Positions 8,594 through 17,950 are shown, counted from the stretch's first letter. The stretch is 64,000 bases of DNA from CAYLQA01 sp964385695 (GCA_964385695.1 CAYLQA010000005.1:1-64000); one strand, 5' to 3'. A program made the numbers and translations. The notes: a model not told the origin generated them from the letters alone.

Positions 8594-11500
8594 GTTCACT
8601 GCCGTGCAGGCAGCTTAGAAATAGCTAGGCTCTCTCGCGCCGAATACGATCACGTTCACTGCCGTGCAGGCAGCTTAGAAAAGCATAAGGAGTTATATTT
8701 TTCAACGAACCCTGTTCACTGCCGTGCAGGCAGCTTAGAAACCAATAAGCAAGGTGCTAGAAATGGTATTTATGTTCACTGCCGTGCAGGCAGCTTAGAA
8801 AAATACCAGCAAAACCGTCAAAAATGCGACACCGTTCACTGCCGTGCAGGCAGCTTAGAAAAACACAGATACCATTACCTGGTCGGATGGCACGTTCACT
8901 GCCGTGCAGGCAGCTTAGAAAACAAAGATGGAAAGCAGATGAAGGCAGAAGAAAGTTCACTGCCGTGCAGGCAGCTTAGAAATAAAACCTTTCAAAAAGG
9001 TCAGAAGCAATGAGGTTCACTGCCGTGCAGGCAGCTTAGAAACTGGTCACAGGTGCAGAGCCGTATGGGATTTCGTTCACTGCCGTGCAGGCAGCTTAGA
9101 AACTATTATGTGACCGTTATGCCGCCCCATGGTGAGTTCACTGCCGTGCAGGCAGCTTAGAAATCTTGCTGCCTCGGCCCCGATCCCGGCCCGTAGTTCA
9201 CTGCCGTGCAGGCAGCTTAGAAATTGATGCTCGTCAAGATAATATCATCCCATTTGGTTCACTGCCGTGCAGGCAGCTTAGAAACGAGATTATTCCGTTA
9301 TCGGAAACTTGTTTAAAGTTCACTGCCGTGCAGGCAGCTTAGAAAATTTATAAACTTGGGTTGCAACCACAGGGGTAAGTTCACTGCCGTGCAGGCAGCT
9401 TAGAAAATGATGTGTGGCCTTGGGTTTGCCCTGTTACCAGTTCACTGCCGTGCAGGCAGCTTAGAAATCAAGCTCCAAGCCCGCAGCGGAGCGAAGGTCG
9501 TTCACTGCCGTGCAGGCAGCTTAGAAAATTAAAGGCAAAGCGGCCCCATGATGTGTGGCGTTCACTGCCGTGCAGGCAGCTTAGAAAAGCAGGACACCGA
9601 CCAGGCCAGCGGTTACATAGTTCACTGCCGTGCAGGCAGCTTAGAAAAAGTGCAGGTACGTACTCGATTAAATACGATGGTTCACTGCCGTGCAGGCAGC
9701 TTAGAAAATCGTAACAGTCCATGCACTATCCCAAACATCGTTCACTGCCGTGCAGGCAGCTTAGAAATAAAAGTGAGCTAAGAAAACCCATTTATTTAGG
9801 TTCACTGCCGTGCAGGCAGCTTAGAAATTTCGCGCCTTGATGCAGGGCCTCTGCAACATGTTCACTGCCGTGCAGGCAGCTTAGAAACTGGCAAAGGGCC
9901 GACCATTTGCCGACTACGATGTTCACTGCCGTGCAGGCAGCTTAGAAATATGGAAATAACTAATAAATTTATGAGGTAATGTTCACTGCCGTGCAGGCAG
10001 CTTAGAAATTGTCGCCTGGGTTGAATTTTTGAATATCTGAGTTCACTGCCGTGCAGGCAGCTTAGAAATCAAGCCCAGGCTGATCGCTGCGCATGGCTAT
10101 GTTCACTGCCGTGCAGGCAGCTTAGAAAAACAAGCCGGCCAAGCTCTGGCTGCCCCAGGGGTTCACTGCCGTGCAGGCAGCTTAGAAAACCTTGATATCG
10201 AATGACTCTGATGTGGTACGGTTCACTGCCGTGCAGGCAGCTTAGAAAAGAGGCCTGCGCCACCCTGGGCGTCACTCCCAAGTTCACTGCCGTGCAGGCA
10301 GCTTAGAAATCTATATCAGCCCCAAGAATTTCTATGAGCCCGTTCACTGCCGTGCAGGCAGCTTAGAAAACCAGTGTATGGGGTACGGATGTTGTCGGAG
10401 CGTTCACTGCCGTGCAGGCAGCTTAGAAATATGGAAATAACTAATAAATTTATGAGGTAATGTTCACTGCCGTGCAGGCAGCTTAGAAATGACTGAGCCG
10501 GAAGACTTCAAGCCTGAAACCGTTCACTGCCGTGCAGGCAGCTTAGAAATAGTGATATCAAGTGGTTACGAGTCGTTAAACGTTCACTGCCGTGCAGGCA
10601 GCTTAGAAATCACAGCTGGCCGACCTGCGCAAGGAGTGCTCGTTCACTGCCGTGCAGGCAGCTTAGAAACGAGCCTGGGAATCATGCGGTGAAACGCATT
10701 GGTTCACTGCCGTGCAGGCAGCTTAGAAAATCTCAATCCCCTTTTTTCAGTGCCATGAAATGTTCACTGCCGTGCAGGCAGCTTAGAAATGTCTGATAAT
10801 AAATTCTCACAAACAGGACTAGTTCACTGCCGTGCAGGCAGCTTAGAAAACAGTGCACCGATGAAGAGCGGTGGGCATCCGAGTTCACTGCCGTGCAGGC
10901 AGCTTAGAAAATACATAATCAGCAGTTTGCATAACCGATAAGGTTCACTGCCGTGCAGGCAGCTTAGAAAACGATGGCACGGCGTAAGGCTGCGTCTAAT
11001 TAGTTCACTGCCGTGCAGGCAGCTTAGAAAATAACCGTCCTCGACAACGCCCCGATCAACCCGTTCACTGCCGTGCAGGCAGCTTAGAAATGAATGATGC
11101 CGGTATTAAAGTTAAGAATTTCGTTCACTGCCGTGCAGGCAGCTTAGAAAAAAATGAAGGAAGAGGGACTGAAAAAGTCCTGGTTCACTGCCGTGCAGGC
11201 AGCTTAGAAATGGATGCCAACGAGCTGGGCGATGGTATGCTCGTTCACTGCCGTGCAGGCAGCTTAGAAAATCCCGGCCAGGTGACCAAGGAGCTGGCGC
11301 ACGTTCACTGCCGTGCAGGCAGCTTAGAAATCATTCGTCTTCCACAAGTTCAAAACAATTATGTTCACTGCCGTGCAGGCAGCTTAGAAAGAAAGGAAAT
11401 AAATTTTGGAAGGCGAGAAGCTGTTCACTGCCGTGCAGGCAGCTTAGAAATGTGAGAAATGCCTTAAAAAAATGAACGGGGCGTTCACTGCCGTGCAGGC

Positions 11501-12114
11501 AGCTTAGAAAACAGGGTGTCCAGTTTTCGCGGGAGGTTTTGAAGTTCACTGCCGTGCAGGCAGCTTAGAAATGATGGATTGTTGACAAATTTTGTCAAAT
11601 TCTGTTCACTGCCGTGCAGGCAGCTTAGAAACACGGGCCAGATGACAGAAGAGGAGGCGAATAAGTTCACTGCCGTGCAGGCAGCTTAGAAAAGCAGGAT
11701 ATCAGCCAGGATGAATTTGTAAAAGTTCACTGCCGTGCAGGCAGCTTAGAAAGAGTTAAGACGCTACACGGTTAAATTCACCACGTTCACTGCCGTGCAG
11801 GCAGCTTAGAAACAGATGTATCAAGGGGAAAAGTGCTGATTTGCAGTTCACTGCCGTGCAGGCAGCTTAGAAATTATTGGTGTACAGGCTATGGAGATAA
11901 TTATTGTTCACTGCCGTGCAGGCAGCTTAGAAATGTCGGATATAAATCCTCACAAACAGGTATAAGTTCACTGCCGTGCAGGCAGCTTAGAAATCTATTT
12001 ACAGCTACCAAAAGGTTGTCGATCAAGTTCACTGCCGTGCAGGCAGCTTAGAAAGTGCCATCGGCAATGGTATCATCGTCTTTAACGTTCACTGCCGTGC
12101 AGGCAGCTTAAAAA
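8594..12114 (+). CRISPR. Type I-F CRISPR array, 59 repeats and 58 spacers
   Basis: Counting repeat starts from 8594 to 12087 gives 59 copies of a 28-nt repeat that begins GTTCACTGCC and ends CTTAGAAA. The stem is CTGCC/GGCAG. Spacers are 32 nt, with a minority of 33 nt, so the period is 60-61. All repeats appear identical except the last (12087-12114), which ends CTTAAAAA; this marks the old, leader-distal end. The leader and cas genes lie at the low-coordinate side. Spacer 23 (9949-9980) equals spacer 31 (10430-10461). Spacers 14 and 16 overlap by 12 nt, and spacers 37 and 56 are similar. Open frames crossing the array are artefacts of the repeat. Confidence 0.99.
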
Positions 12115-12231
12115 GTTTCTAGCAGAGCAATTATTGCCTGCAATGTCTCATAAACGTCTCCAACACTTCCAACGGCTCGAACAGTTGAAACAGTTGAAAC
12201 GATTTTGGCGGTCACTGCCCTCGTCTTTTCT

Positions 12232-12978
12232 TTAGCTCATCACCTCCACCCGGGCCGCCGGGTCAAAGGGGTTGGTGCGCACGGCCAGGGAAAAGAGAAA
12301 GGGGTAGGCGCTTTGCAGGTGCTGCATGTAATCGAGCCACTGCCCGACCAGCAGGGCGTAAACCCGCTGCAGATCACCGGTAAGATGATCCAGATCGGGC
12401 TCGGGCAGATCGGCGACACTCTCTCTGCTCTCAAGCTCCTCTGCCAGATGGAATACGGCCCAGAGCAGCTCGGTAAAGGTTTCATGCTCCAGCAGATTGG
12501 GATTGCCCAAAAGGCTGAGCAGAAATGATTTTTCCTTGAGCAGAAAATTGCGCACCTCCTGCCAGTCGATGTATTTTGGGTCTAAACTAAAATCATAACT
12601 TTCCAGTACACGTTTTGCGGCCTGATATTCTTTATCTTGCCAGTCTGAGGAGAGCAATAGGGTGGGTTGCAGGGGGGATGTTGTGCCGCCGGCCAAAGAG
12701 ACGAATGCCAGCAGTCGGGTGCCCACCTGGCTGAAAAAACTGCCGATGACCATGTTGAGTTTTTTGAGCATGACCAGCTTTTCGCGTTTGCCCAAAAGCT
12801 GGTTGATGATCACCGTCACCAGGTAGGCGGAGATGGGCAAAAAACCGAGTTGAGCCAGGATGAATTTAAAGATGTAGTCGCTGTCTTTGAAAACCGCAAA
12901 ATGGATGCAGTTAAAGGCTGCGGCCAGCAACAAAAATATCAGGGCCAGTCTTCCACGCCAGGGCAAAATGTTCTTCAT
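12232..12978 (-). CDS. Conserved-looking membrane protein of unknown function
   Basis: A 248-residue protein that I do not recognise. The N-terminus has two predicted membrane segments, near residues 11-29 (ALIFLLLAAAFNCIHFAVF) and 38-60, followed by a mainly helical soluble C-terminal half rich in Glu and Leu. The start codon at 12978 is preceded by AAGGAGAGAGC on the minus strand. The gene is monocistronic, ending about 118 nt from the CRISPR array, convergent with it. Nothing ties it to the Cas system other than location. It could be a membrane-anchored scaffold; no catalytic motif is visible. Confidence 0.7.
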   Translation of the reverse strand: MKNILPWRGRLALIFLLLAAAFNCIHFAVFKDSDYIFKFILAQLGFLPISAYLVTVIINQLLGKREKLVMLKKLNMVIGSFFSQVGTRLLAFVSLAGGTTSPLQPTLLLSSDWQDKEYQAAKRVLESYDFSLDPKYIDWQEVRNFLLKEKSFLLSLLGNPNLLEHETFTELLWAVFHLAEELESRESVADLPEPDLDHLTGDLQRVYALLVGQWLDYMQHLQSAYPFLFSLAVRTNPFDPAARVEVMS

Positions 12979-13140
12979 GCTCTCTCCTTAAAGCTCTCTT
13001 GGTCGCGTATATTTACAGTGTTATAGCGGCAGAAAAGAAAAGATGGAAACGTTTATTTTTGACTGGGAATGATTATTTTTATTCTAGTTCGAGCTGCTTT
13101 TGCTTTTTGACTGTTTACTAAGGTAAGGGAGGTAGTCGTC

Positions 13141-13533
13141 ATGTTGAACCTCAATGAATTGAAAGCAAACAGGGACCTGGTCAATAAAATCGACTGGGAG
13201 ATGACCCCGGAAAAGGCCGTGGAAATGTATCTGGAATGGGGAACCGGTTGGATACGCGGCAATGACTTTGTAGCCAGCGACAGCGATGAGTCGGTGTACT
13301 TTGTCATCTTTGACTGGGAAAACGAGCCGCCCATGGCAACCTTGATCGACCGCACCGTTGAAGGCGCGGAAGAGGTGGCCAAGGTGGAGGTGCCCCGCGA
13401 GTTGTTTGAGGCCGCCTGTAAGGAGGACGGCTATCGTCCCGGCGGCACGGTGCACAGGATCAATCGGGCGCTGAAAGATTGGCTCAGCGAAGCAATCGAT
13501 GGCCCGCCCGTTGATTTCAGCCAGGTCCATTAA
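13141..13533 (+). CDS. Small conserved hypothetical protein, DVU0772-like
   Basis: A 130-residue acidic soluble protein starting MLNLNELKANRDLVNKIDWE, preceded by AAGGGAGGTAGTC. The pattern IDWEMTPEKAVEMYLEWG followed by a region rich in aromatic and acidic residues resembles the small DVU0772 family known from sulfate reducers; this assignment is from memory and moderate in confidence. No catalytic residues can be named. It is a single gene with its own terminator-like hairpin (13543-13566). Confidence 0.7.
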   Translation: MLNLNELKANRDLVNKIDWEMTPEKAVEMYLEWGTGWIRGNDFVASDSDESVYFVIFDWENEPPMATLIDRTVEGAEEVAKVEVPRELFEAACKEDGYRPGGTVHRINRALKDWLSEAIDGPPVDFSQVH

Positions 13534-13542
13534 GAAAGGGAT

Positions 13543-13570
13543 CCGAAGCGTGCAGCGCACTTCGGGTTTT
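13543..13570 (+). terminator. Terminator-like hairpin
   Basis: CCGAA at 13543-13547 pairs with TTCGG at 13561-13565, and GTGC at 13550-13553 pairs with GCAC at 13557-13560, followed by a short T run (GTTTTAT). It lies 9 nt after the stop of the gene ending at 13533 and separates it from the convergent kinase gene. Confidence 0.6.
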
Positions 13571-13584
13571 ATGTGTAAGGGAGA

Positions 13585-14712
13585 CTAGCGGGCGGCTTGG
13601 GCGCAATCGCGAACAACCTGCCGGATAGAGTGTTCCTGCGCCTCGATACTCGCGCAAAGGGCAAACTGGACCCGGGCGCGATAAAGGTTGTGCTCCGGGT
13701 ATCTGGTTTTGAAATAAACATCCCCTGCAAGGTAATCCGTGAAAAATCTGAGGCCCAGTTCAAGGGCAATGAGGCGGACCGCCTCATAAATTAGGTCCTG
13801 TTCGGCGCTGCTCAGCTTCGTTGTTTTTTCTGCAAAATACCCGGAGAGCAGATTGCGGCAGGTGGTGAGTGAAAAGCCTACCGTGGCTATATCCTCCGGC
13901 TCTTCACCGGCCGGGTTGCAACAGGAGCGCAGGATATCGCCGATGTCGTAATGGATGAGGCCGGGTTTGACCGTATCAAGGTCGATCATGCTCACTGCCT
14001 GGAGTGAGTCCTCGTCAAAAAGGATGTTGTTTATTTTGGGGTCGCCGTGCATGACCCGTTGATTCAGGATGCCGTTTTTTCCCGCCTCTTCCAGCACCGT
14101 GATATGGGTTTCCCGCTTGCTGATAAACTGAAGACAATCCGTTACGGCCTCACTTTCGGTCTGTACCGTGCTTTGTCGCAGAACACTTTCATACTGGGCA
14201 TGATAAGCCGTGGTAATATGGAAGCCGGGCAGGGTGTCTGTCAGTTTTTCCGGGGCAAAGTCCGCTGTGAGCCCATGGAATATGCCTAAGGCCCGGCCAG
14301 CCTGCCGAGCCTGCTTGTTGCTCGTGACAGAGTCGTAGGTGGTTGTCCCGTCAATATATTCCATGGCGCGCCAGGTGTGCTTCTTTGCATCACAACAAAA
14401 GTCTTCTCCCGTGACGGTCGGTAGAAGAAAAGGCATGCGCCAACCAGTGACCGAAGAGTCGGCATTGTTCAGGTGTTGGCGGAAATGGTCGCTTAGCACC
14501 CGGAGATTTTGCATGACCCCGGCAGGATTTTGAAAAACATTGGGGCTCAATCGTTGCAGAATGAAGGATCTGGCCCTTTTCCGGCATTCCACCAGAAAGG
14601 TATCGTTGACAAGGCCCGAGCCAACAGGCTGCACAGAGAGAATTTGCTCGTCTACCATGAAGTTGGCGGCAATTGATTCTGCAGGCGATTGTTTGGGATG
14701 CTGCTGGGACAT
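13585..14712 (-). CDS. APH-fold sugar kinase, N-acetylhexosamine kinase-like
   Basis: A 375-residue protein of the aminoglycoside phosphotransferase/choline kinase fold. It carries the Brenner motif HGDPKINNILFD, in which the Asp is the catalytic base, and the metal-binding IDLDTVKPGL, with a downstream YDIGDILR. The combination of these with the long N-lobe resembles N-acetylhexosamine 1-kinase (NahK), so a sugar substrate is more likely than an antibiotic. A TTG six bases upstream of the ATG is an alternative start. It directly follows the cupin gene, whose stop codon adjoins it, and the pair is probably co-transcribed. Substrate is not determined by the sequence. Confidence 0.8.
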   Translation of the reverse strand: MSQQHPKQSPAESIAANFMVDEQILSVQPVGSGLVNDTFLVECRKRARSFILQRLSPNVFQNPAGVMQNLRVLSDHFRQHLNNADSSVTGWRMPFLLPTVTGEDFCCDAKKHTWRAMEYIDGTTTYDSVTSNKQARQAGRALGIFHGLTADFAPEKLTDTLPGFHITTAYHAQYESVLRQSTVQTESEAVTDCLQFISKRETHITVLEEAGKNGILNQRVMHGDPKINNILFDEDSLQAVSMIDLDTVKPGLIHYDIGDILRSCCNPAGEEPEDIATVGFSLTTCRNLLSGYFAEKTTKLSSAEQDLIYEAVRLIALELGLRFFTDYLAGDVYFKTRYPEHNLYRARVQFALCASIEAQEHSIRQVVRDCAQAAR

Positions 14713-14718
14713 TGGCAA

Positions 14719-14985
14719 CTAGCGGAAGAGGTAATGCTTTCTGACAGCCTTGTCCACCTTCCACACACAGTCCAGCCCCTTGGGAAAGGTGACATAGTCT
14801 CCTGGTTTGATATGCACTGTCTCGCTGGCCGTGGTCACAGTGATCTCACCTTCCAGAATGTAACAGGATTCCTCCTGGTCATAATGCCAGTCAAAGGTTG
14901 AGGGCTGGCATTCCCAAATGGGCCAGGTTCTGACACCTTGCGCGGCAAGAGTATCGTCGTCGAGTTTTTTTATAATGATTTCCAT
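14719..14985 (-). CDS. Small cupin-domain protein
   Basis: An 88-residue single-domain cupin. The core shows the metal-site pattern HYDQEESCYILEGE and, downstream, PGDYVTFPKGLDCVW. The ATG at 14985 is chosen because AAGGAG lies 7 nt upstream on the minus strand; a longer frame to 15051 has no such site. It is the first gene of the cupin/kinase pair, divergent from the PilZ gene. Such small cupins often bind sugars or small ligands, which fits the sugar kinase next to it, but the ligand is unknown. Confidence 0.75.
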   Translation of the reverse strand: MEIIIKKLDDDTLAAQGVRTWPIWECQPSTFDWHYDQEESCYILEGEITVTTASETVHIKPGDYVTFPKGLDCVWKVDKAVRKHYLFR

Positions 14986-15218
14986 ATGCTGCTCCTTTTC
15001 GGCAGTAAAAGGGTTCACTACTGTGTAACTGGGGTGCAAGAGGTCTGTCAAGGCTGGTTAGGTTTTGTAGTCTCTGTCTGTTAGGGCGATTCAAGGGTGC
15101 AGGTTGCGCTTGCAATGAAGGAAAGCGCCGTATTATAACCTGATAGGAGGGGTTTTGATAACCGGTGGATTGGGATGCTTCTATCCACCCTCATGTAAAA
15201 AGAAAAAAGGAAGGGTGC

Positions 15219-15611
15219 ATGACAGGCAGATACGATGAAAAGCGAAAGCATGCCAGGATTTTTTTCTCCCAGGCTGAAGGGGTGAGCGGAGTTTTTGTGT
15301 TTCCGGATTTTCAGCAGGTTTCATTCACCGCCCCTGTTTTAAATATCAGTGAAGGCGGGCTCCATTTTTCCATCAAACGCGAAGAGGTCAATGCCATTGA
15401 AAACGGCAGTGAGCTGATCCTGACTGAATTGAAAAATGAGAATGGATTGCTCCTGGATGAGGCGATAAAGCTTGAGATTCGCTGGTTGCTCGACTACCCC
15501 ACCGTAAACAGCGTAGGTTTTGGCGGGGAGTTTCGCGAGCTTTCTGAGAATGGCCGTTTGTTAATCAAAGGCATGGTGATCGAACGCTTGAATTCACACG
15601 CTGAAAAATAA
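15219..15611 (+). CDS. PilZ-domain c-di-GMP receptor
   Basis: A 130-residue protein with one PilZ domain. The N-terminal RKHAR motif (residues 8-12) and NISEGG near residue 45 match the two c-di-GMP-binding signatures, RxxxR and (D/N)xSxxG. The start at 15219 follows AAAGGAAGGG; the frame also opens upstream at 15165 without a ribosome site. It is convergent with the HD-GYP gene, which encodes a probable c-di-GMP phosphodiesterase, so a receptor and an eraser of the same messenger sit side by side. No enzymatic domain is fused, so it likely acts by protein-protein contact. Confidence 0.88.
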   Translation: MTGRYDEKRKHARIFFSQAEGVSGVFVFPDFQQVSFTAPVLNISEGGLHFSIKREEVNAIENGSELILTELKNENGLLLDEAIKLEIRWLLDYPTVNSVGFGGEFRELSENGRLLIKGMVIERLNSHAEK

Positions 15612-15630
15612 GAAGTAAGGCAAAGAAAAT

Positions 15631-16923
15631 TTATGCAACCCCAAGGATTTTGAAGGGGTTGACCCGCCAACGTTTGGCTGATTCGTAGCTGACGATTCTG
15701 TCTCCGCCTCCTTTGCCGTTATCCTGGGAAAGATCGACATCCCGTTCCCTCACAGCCCAATCCCGCTTTACATCATAAATGACCCGAACCACCGGACTTA
15801 AGATGTCTTCGGTGCTCTCTGCCACCACCCCAATCAGGCCGCTTTCCAACTGCACCAAGGTACCCACCGGGTAGATGCCTACGGAGCGGATAAATTGGTG
15901 CACCAGCTCCTCGTTGAAATGGGTTTTGCTCCAGGTGTAGAGCTTGCGTAAAACCTCAATCTGATCAATGCCGTCGCGGTAGCAGCGGTCCGAGGTCAGG
16001 GCGTCAAAGACATCGGCAATGGCCGCCATCTGGCCGCCGATACTGATCTCCTCATCGGTCAGGCCTTTGGGGTAGCCAGACCCATCAAAACGTTCGTGGT
16101 GTTCCGAGGCGATAAGCGCGGAGGCGTGGGGGACGTTATGGCTGGTTGAGAGAATTTCCCCGCAGTGCAGCACGTGCTGTTTAACAGTCTCGTACTCCTC
16201 CTTATTCAAGGCTGCCGGTTTGTTGAGGATCTCCTTGGGGATGATCATTTTGCCCACATCATGCAACAGGCCGCCGAGGCCGATGATGCGAGAGGTCTCA
16301 TCATCCATCCCCAGTGAGCGGCAGAGGGACAAGAGCAGGACGCTGACGGCTACCGAATGGTCATAGGTGTATTCGTCCCTATGGCGAATCTTCATGAGCA
16401 TCAGCATGGCGTCTTTGTTGTGGCAGATGGAGCTATCTATCTCGGTGACCACGTCATAGGCCTGTTCCGTCACGATCTTCTTGCCGGCTGAAACATCCTC
16501 CATGATGCGGTGGGCGGCCTTGTTCGCCTTTTGCCTGACCTGTTTGGCCCGGGTGATTTCATGTTGGATGGGGATATGTTTTATCTCCCGTTCCACCTTG
16601 GTGAAACCGGGCTGTTTCAGGGGCTCAAGCTCGACTGCTTCCCCGTCTTTACTTTCTACTTCACGTGTTTCAAGAGGCGGTGGAAGGGGTTGCTCCGTGC
16701 GCATGCGAGGGCGCGGGCGGGCTTTGGGAGGTGGGCCGACATCGAGCCCGCGCTCCGTATCTATGAAAACGTGTTTGATTCCCCATTGGCTGAGGCGCCG
16801 GATGGTGCCGGAATTTTTGATCTTTTTCTTGTTAAAGATAAAGGGGTGTTTCATCCAGCCTCCGTCATAATGGTCAATAAAGACCCCGGGCTGTAAATCC
16901 TCTATCTTCACTTTTTTGATCAT
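15631..16923 (-). CDS. HD-GYP domain phosphodiesterase
   Basis: A 430-residue protein with an N-terminal DUF3391-like region (residues 1-~150) and a C-terminal HD-GYP domain. The HD pair is in LLHDVGKMIIP and the extended signature is in HHERFDGSGYPKGL. HD-GYP proteins hydrolyse c-di-GMP to pGpG or GMP. No membrane segment or receiver domain is present. The promoter region (16924-17127) holds two copies of a TGTGAT..ATCACA palindrome and a third inverted repeat, which suggests tight transcriptional control. A second, broken HD-GYP gene lies at 61880-62420. Confidence 0.93.
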   Translation of the reverse strand: MIKKVKIEDLQPGVFIDHYDGGWMKHPFIFNKKKIKNSGTIRRLSQWGIKHVFIDTERGLDVGPPPKARPRPRMRTEQPLPPPLETREVESKDGEAVELEPLKQPGFTKVEREIKHIPIQHEITRAKQVRQKANKAAHRIMEDVSAGKKIVTEQAYDVVTEIDSSICHNKDAMLMLMKIRHRDEYTYDHSVAVSVLLLSLCRSLGMDDETSRIIGLGGLLHDVGKMIIPKEILNKPAALNKEEYETVKQHVLHCGEILSTSHNVPHASALIASEHHERFDGSGYPKGLTDEEISIGGQMAAIADVFDALTSDRCYRDGIDQIEVLRKLYTWSKTHFNEELVHQFIRSVGIYPVGTLVQLESGLIGVVAESTEDILSPVVRVIYDVKRDWAVRERDVDLSQDNGKGGGDRIVSYESAKRWRVNPFKILGVA

Positions 16924-16942
16924 GGTTATAAAAACCTCCGCC

Positions 16943-17025
16943 GTGTGATTTAATCACACCGCTTCAAAAAAATTAGTGTCTTATCCTTTGTGGATAAGGG
17001 TTTGACGCCATGTGATCATATCACA
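16943..17025. promoter_or_regulatory. Triple palindrome in the HD-GYP promoter
   Basis: A perfect 17-bp palindrome GTGTGATTTAATCACAC lies at 16943-16959. A related TGTGATCATATCACA lies at 17011-17025, 67 bp away centre to centre. Between them is an inverted repeat CTTATCC/GGATAAG (16980-16986 and 16992-16998). The TGTGA..TCACA half-sites resemble CRP/FNR-family operators, but the spacing is 5 rather than 6 nt. The regulator is not known. Confidence 0.6.
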
Positions 17026-17127
17026 CAGCTGATGTGTTCCCCCTCTCTCCGAATAAAAAATAGACACCTACAGTTACTATAAGTGATGATCCCTGTCGGG
17101 GCAAGAGAATCAAGCAATACCAGGAGG

Positions 17128-17658
17128 TTACGGAAGAAAGAATTGCAGGGATTGTTTGTCTGCCGTGTGGGCGACTTTTTGGACAAAGGAAGAATATCGG
17201 CCTTCAGCTAAAAGGGAAGTGGAGAATTGATTTTCTTCGGGCTTGCTGAGTGCTCCGTGGAAAAAAAGGACTTTGGGCAGCAGCAACGCATTGATAAAAG
17301 GAATCGTGTGTTTTTTGCAATAGCGCGCGGCCTTGCCGTCGTCGGTTATGAGAAAGCGGGCAAGGTCTTGTTTGTAAAAGAGTATACAGTCGCGTTCACC
17401 GGCCCCCATCCTGGCAAGTTGGGCAGAGTGAGGGGGAGGTTCGTGCAGGATGTTTTGCGGGGAGTCATGTTGATAGGCGTCGATGCATTCGGCAGCGGGT
17501 AGATTTTGCCGTGTCAGTTCAGCCACAACGGATTGAGGCAACAGGACAATAAAAGAGGCCATGACCTGTTTGAGCATGCCTGCCTTGGCAAGCAGAATGG
17601 CGGAAGATGAATCAAGCAGTACCCTGTGCATGGCTACAGAATCAAGCCGCTTCAGCAC
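17128..17658 (-). CDS. PIN-like (DUF3368-type) putative toxin
   Basis: A protein of 176 residues from the GTG at 17658, or 167 from the ATG at 17631, which starts MHRVLLDSSSAI. It has the layout of a PIN-like ribonuclease of the DUF3368 type: Asp in LLDSSSAILLAKAG, Glu in VVAELTRQ, GAGERD in the middle and Asp pair in LITDDGKAARYC. These acidic residues coordinate metal in PIN nucleases. It follows a small gene on the same strand (17720-17950) that is a candidate antitoxin. An 8-bp inverted repeat CCGCATTT/AAATGCGG (17682-17689, 17711-17718) lies between the two and could lower toxin expression. The C-terminal extension is not explained. Confidence 0.75.
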   Translation of the reverse strand: MLKRLDSVAMHRVLLDSSSAILLAKAGMLKQVMASFIVLLPQSVVAELTRQNLPAAECIDAYQHDSPQNILHEPPPHSAQLARMGAGERDCILFYKQDLARFLITDDGKAARYCKKHTIPFINALLLPKVLFFHGALSKPEENQFSTSLLAEGRYSSFVQKVAHTADKQSLQFFLP

Positions 17659-17719
17659 TGTTTGTCAAAGCATTTTTCAGTCCGCATTTCCCACAAGGGC
17701 CGCGTATGAAAAATGCGGT

Positions 17720-17950
17720 TTAGGCCTCGTCTATCCGAATACGTTTGCCGCGCCTGATAAAGGTAGGCACATCCAGAAGTTTTTCAAAGGAGACTTCATT
17801 ATCCGCCAACAGCTTTTTTATCCGGGAAAGACTTTGCTTTTCATCTTCTCTTGGCAAGATAGGGTTGTTTTCTTGGGGAAAAAGAGAGTTGTTCGCAAGT
17901 GTCATGGCGGCCAGGAATCCTTCTACAAACTCATATCTGTTTTGAACCAT
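17720..17950 (-). CDS. Putative antitoxin of the PIN-like toxin
   Basis: A 76-residue protein with a strong ribosome site (GGAGGATAAA before the ATG). It is not a recognised antitoxin family. The C-terminus FIRRGKRIRIDEA is basic and extended, as expected for a peptide that wraps around a toxin, while the N-terminal half is helical. Position before a PIN-like gene, small size, and same orientation are the only grounds for the antitoxin call. The gene is divergent from the WYL regulator, and the 114-bp shared intergenic region holds the 18022-18040 operator. Confidence 0.6.
   Translation of the reverse strand: MVQNRYEFVEGFLAAMTLANNSLFPQENNPILPREDEKQSLSRIKKLLADNEVSFEKLLDVPTFIRRGKRIRIDEA

Noticed and set aside
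8516..12051. Several open frames across the CRISPR array, with VHCRAGSLE-, SSLPCRQLRN- or FLSCLHGSE-type repeats.
   Set aside because: They are translations of the 28-nt repeat in different frames; there is no ribosome site and no real protein.
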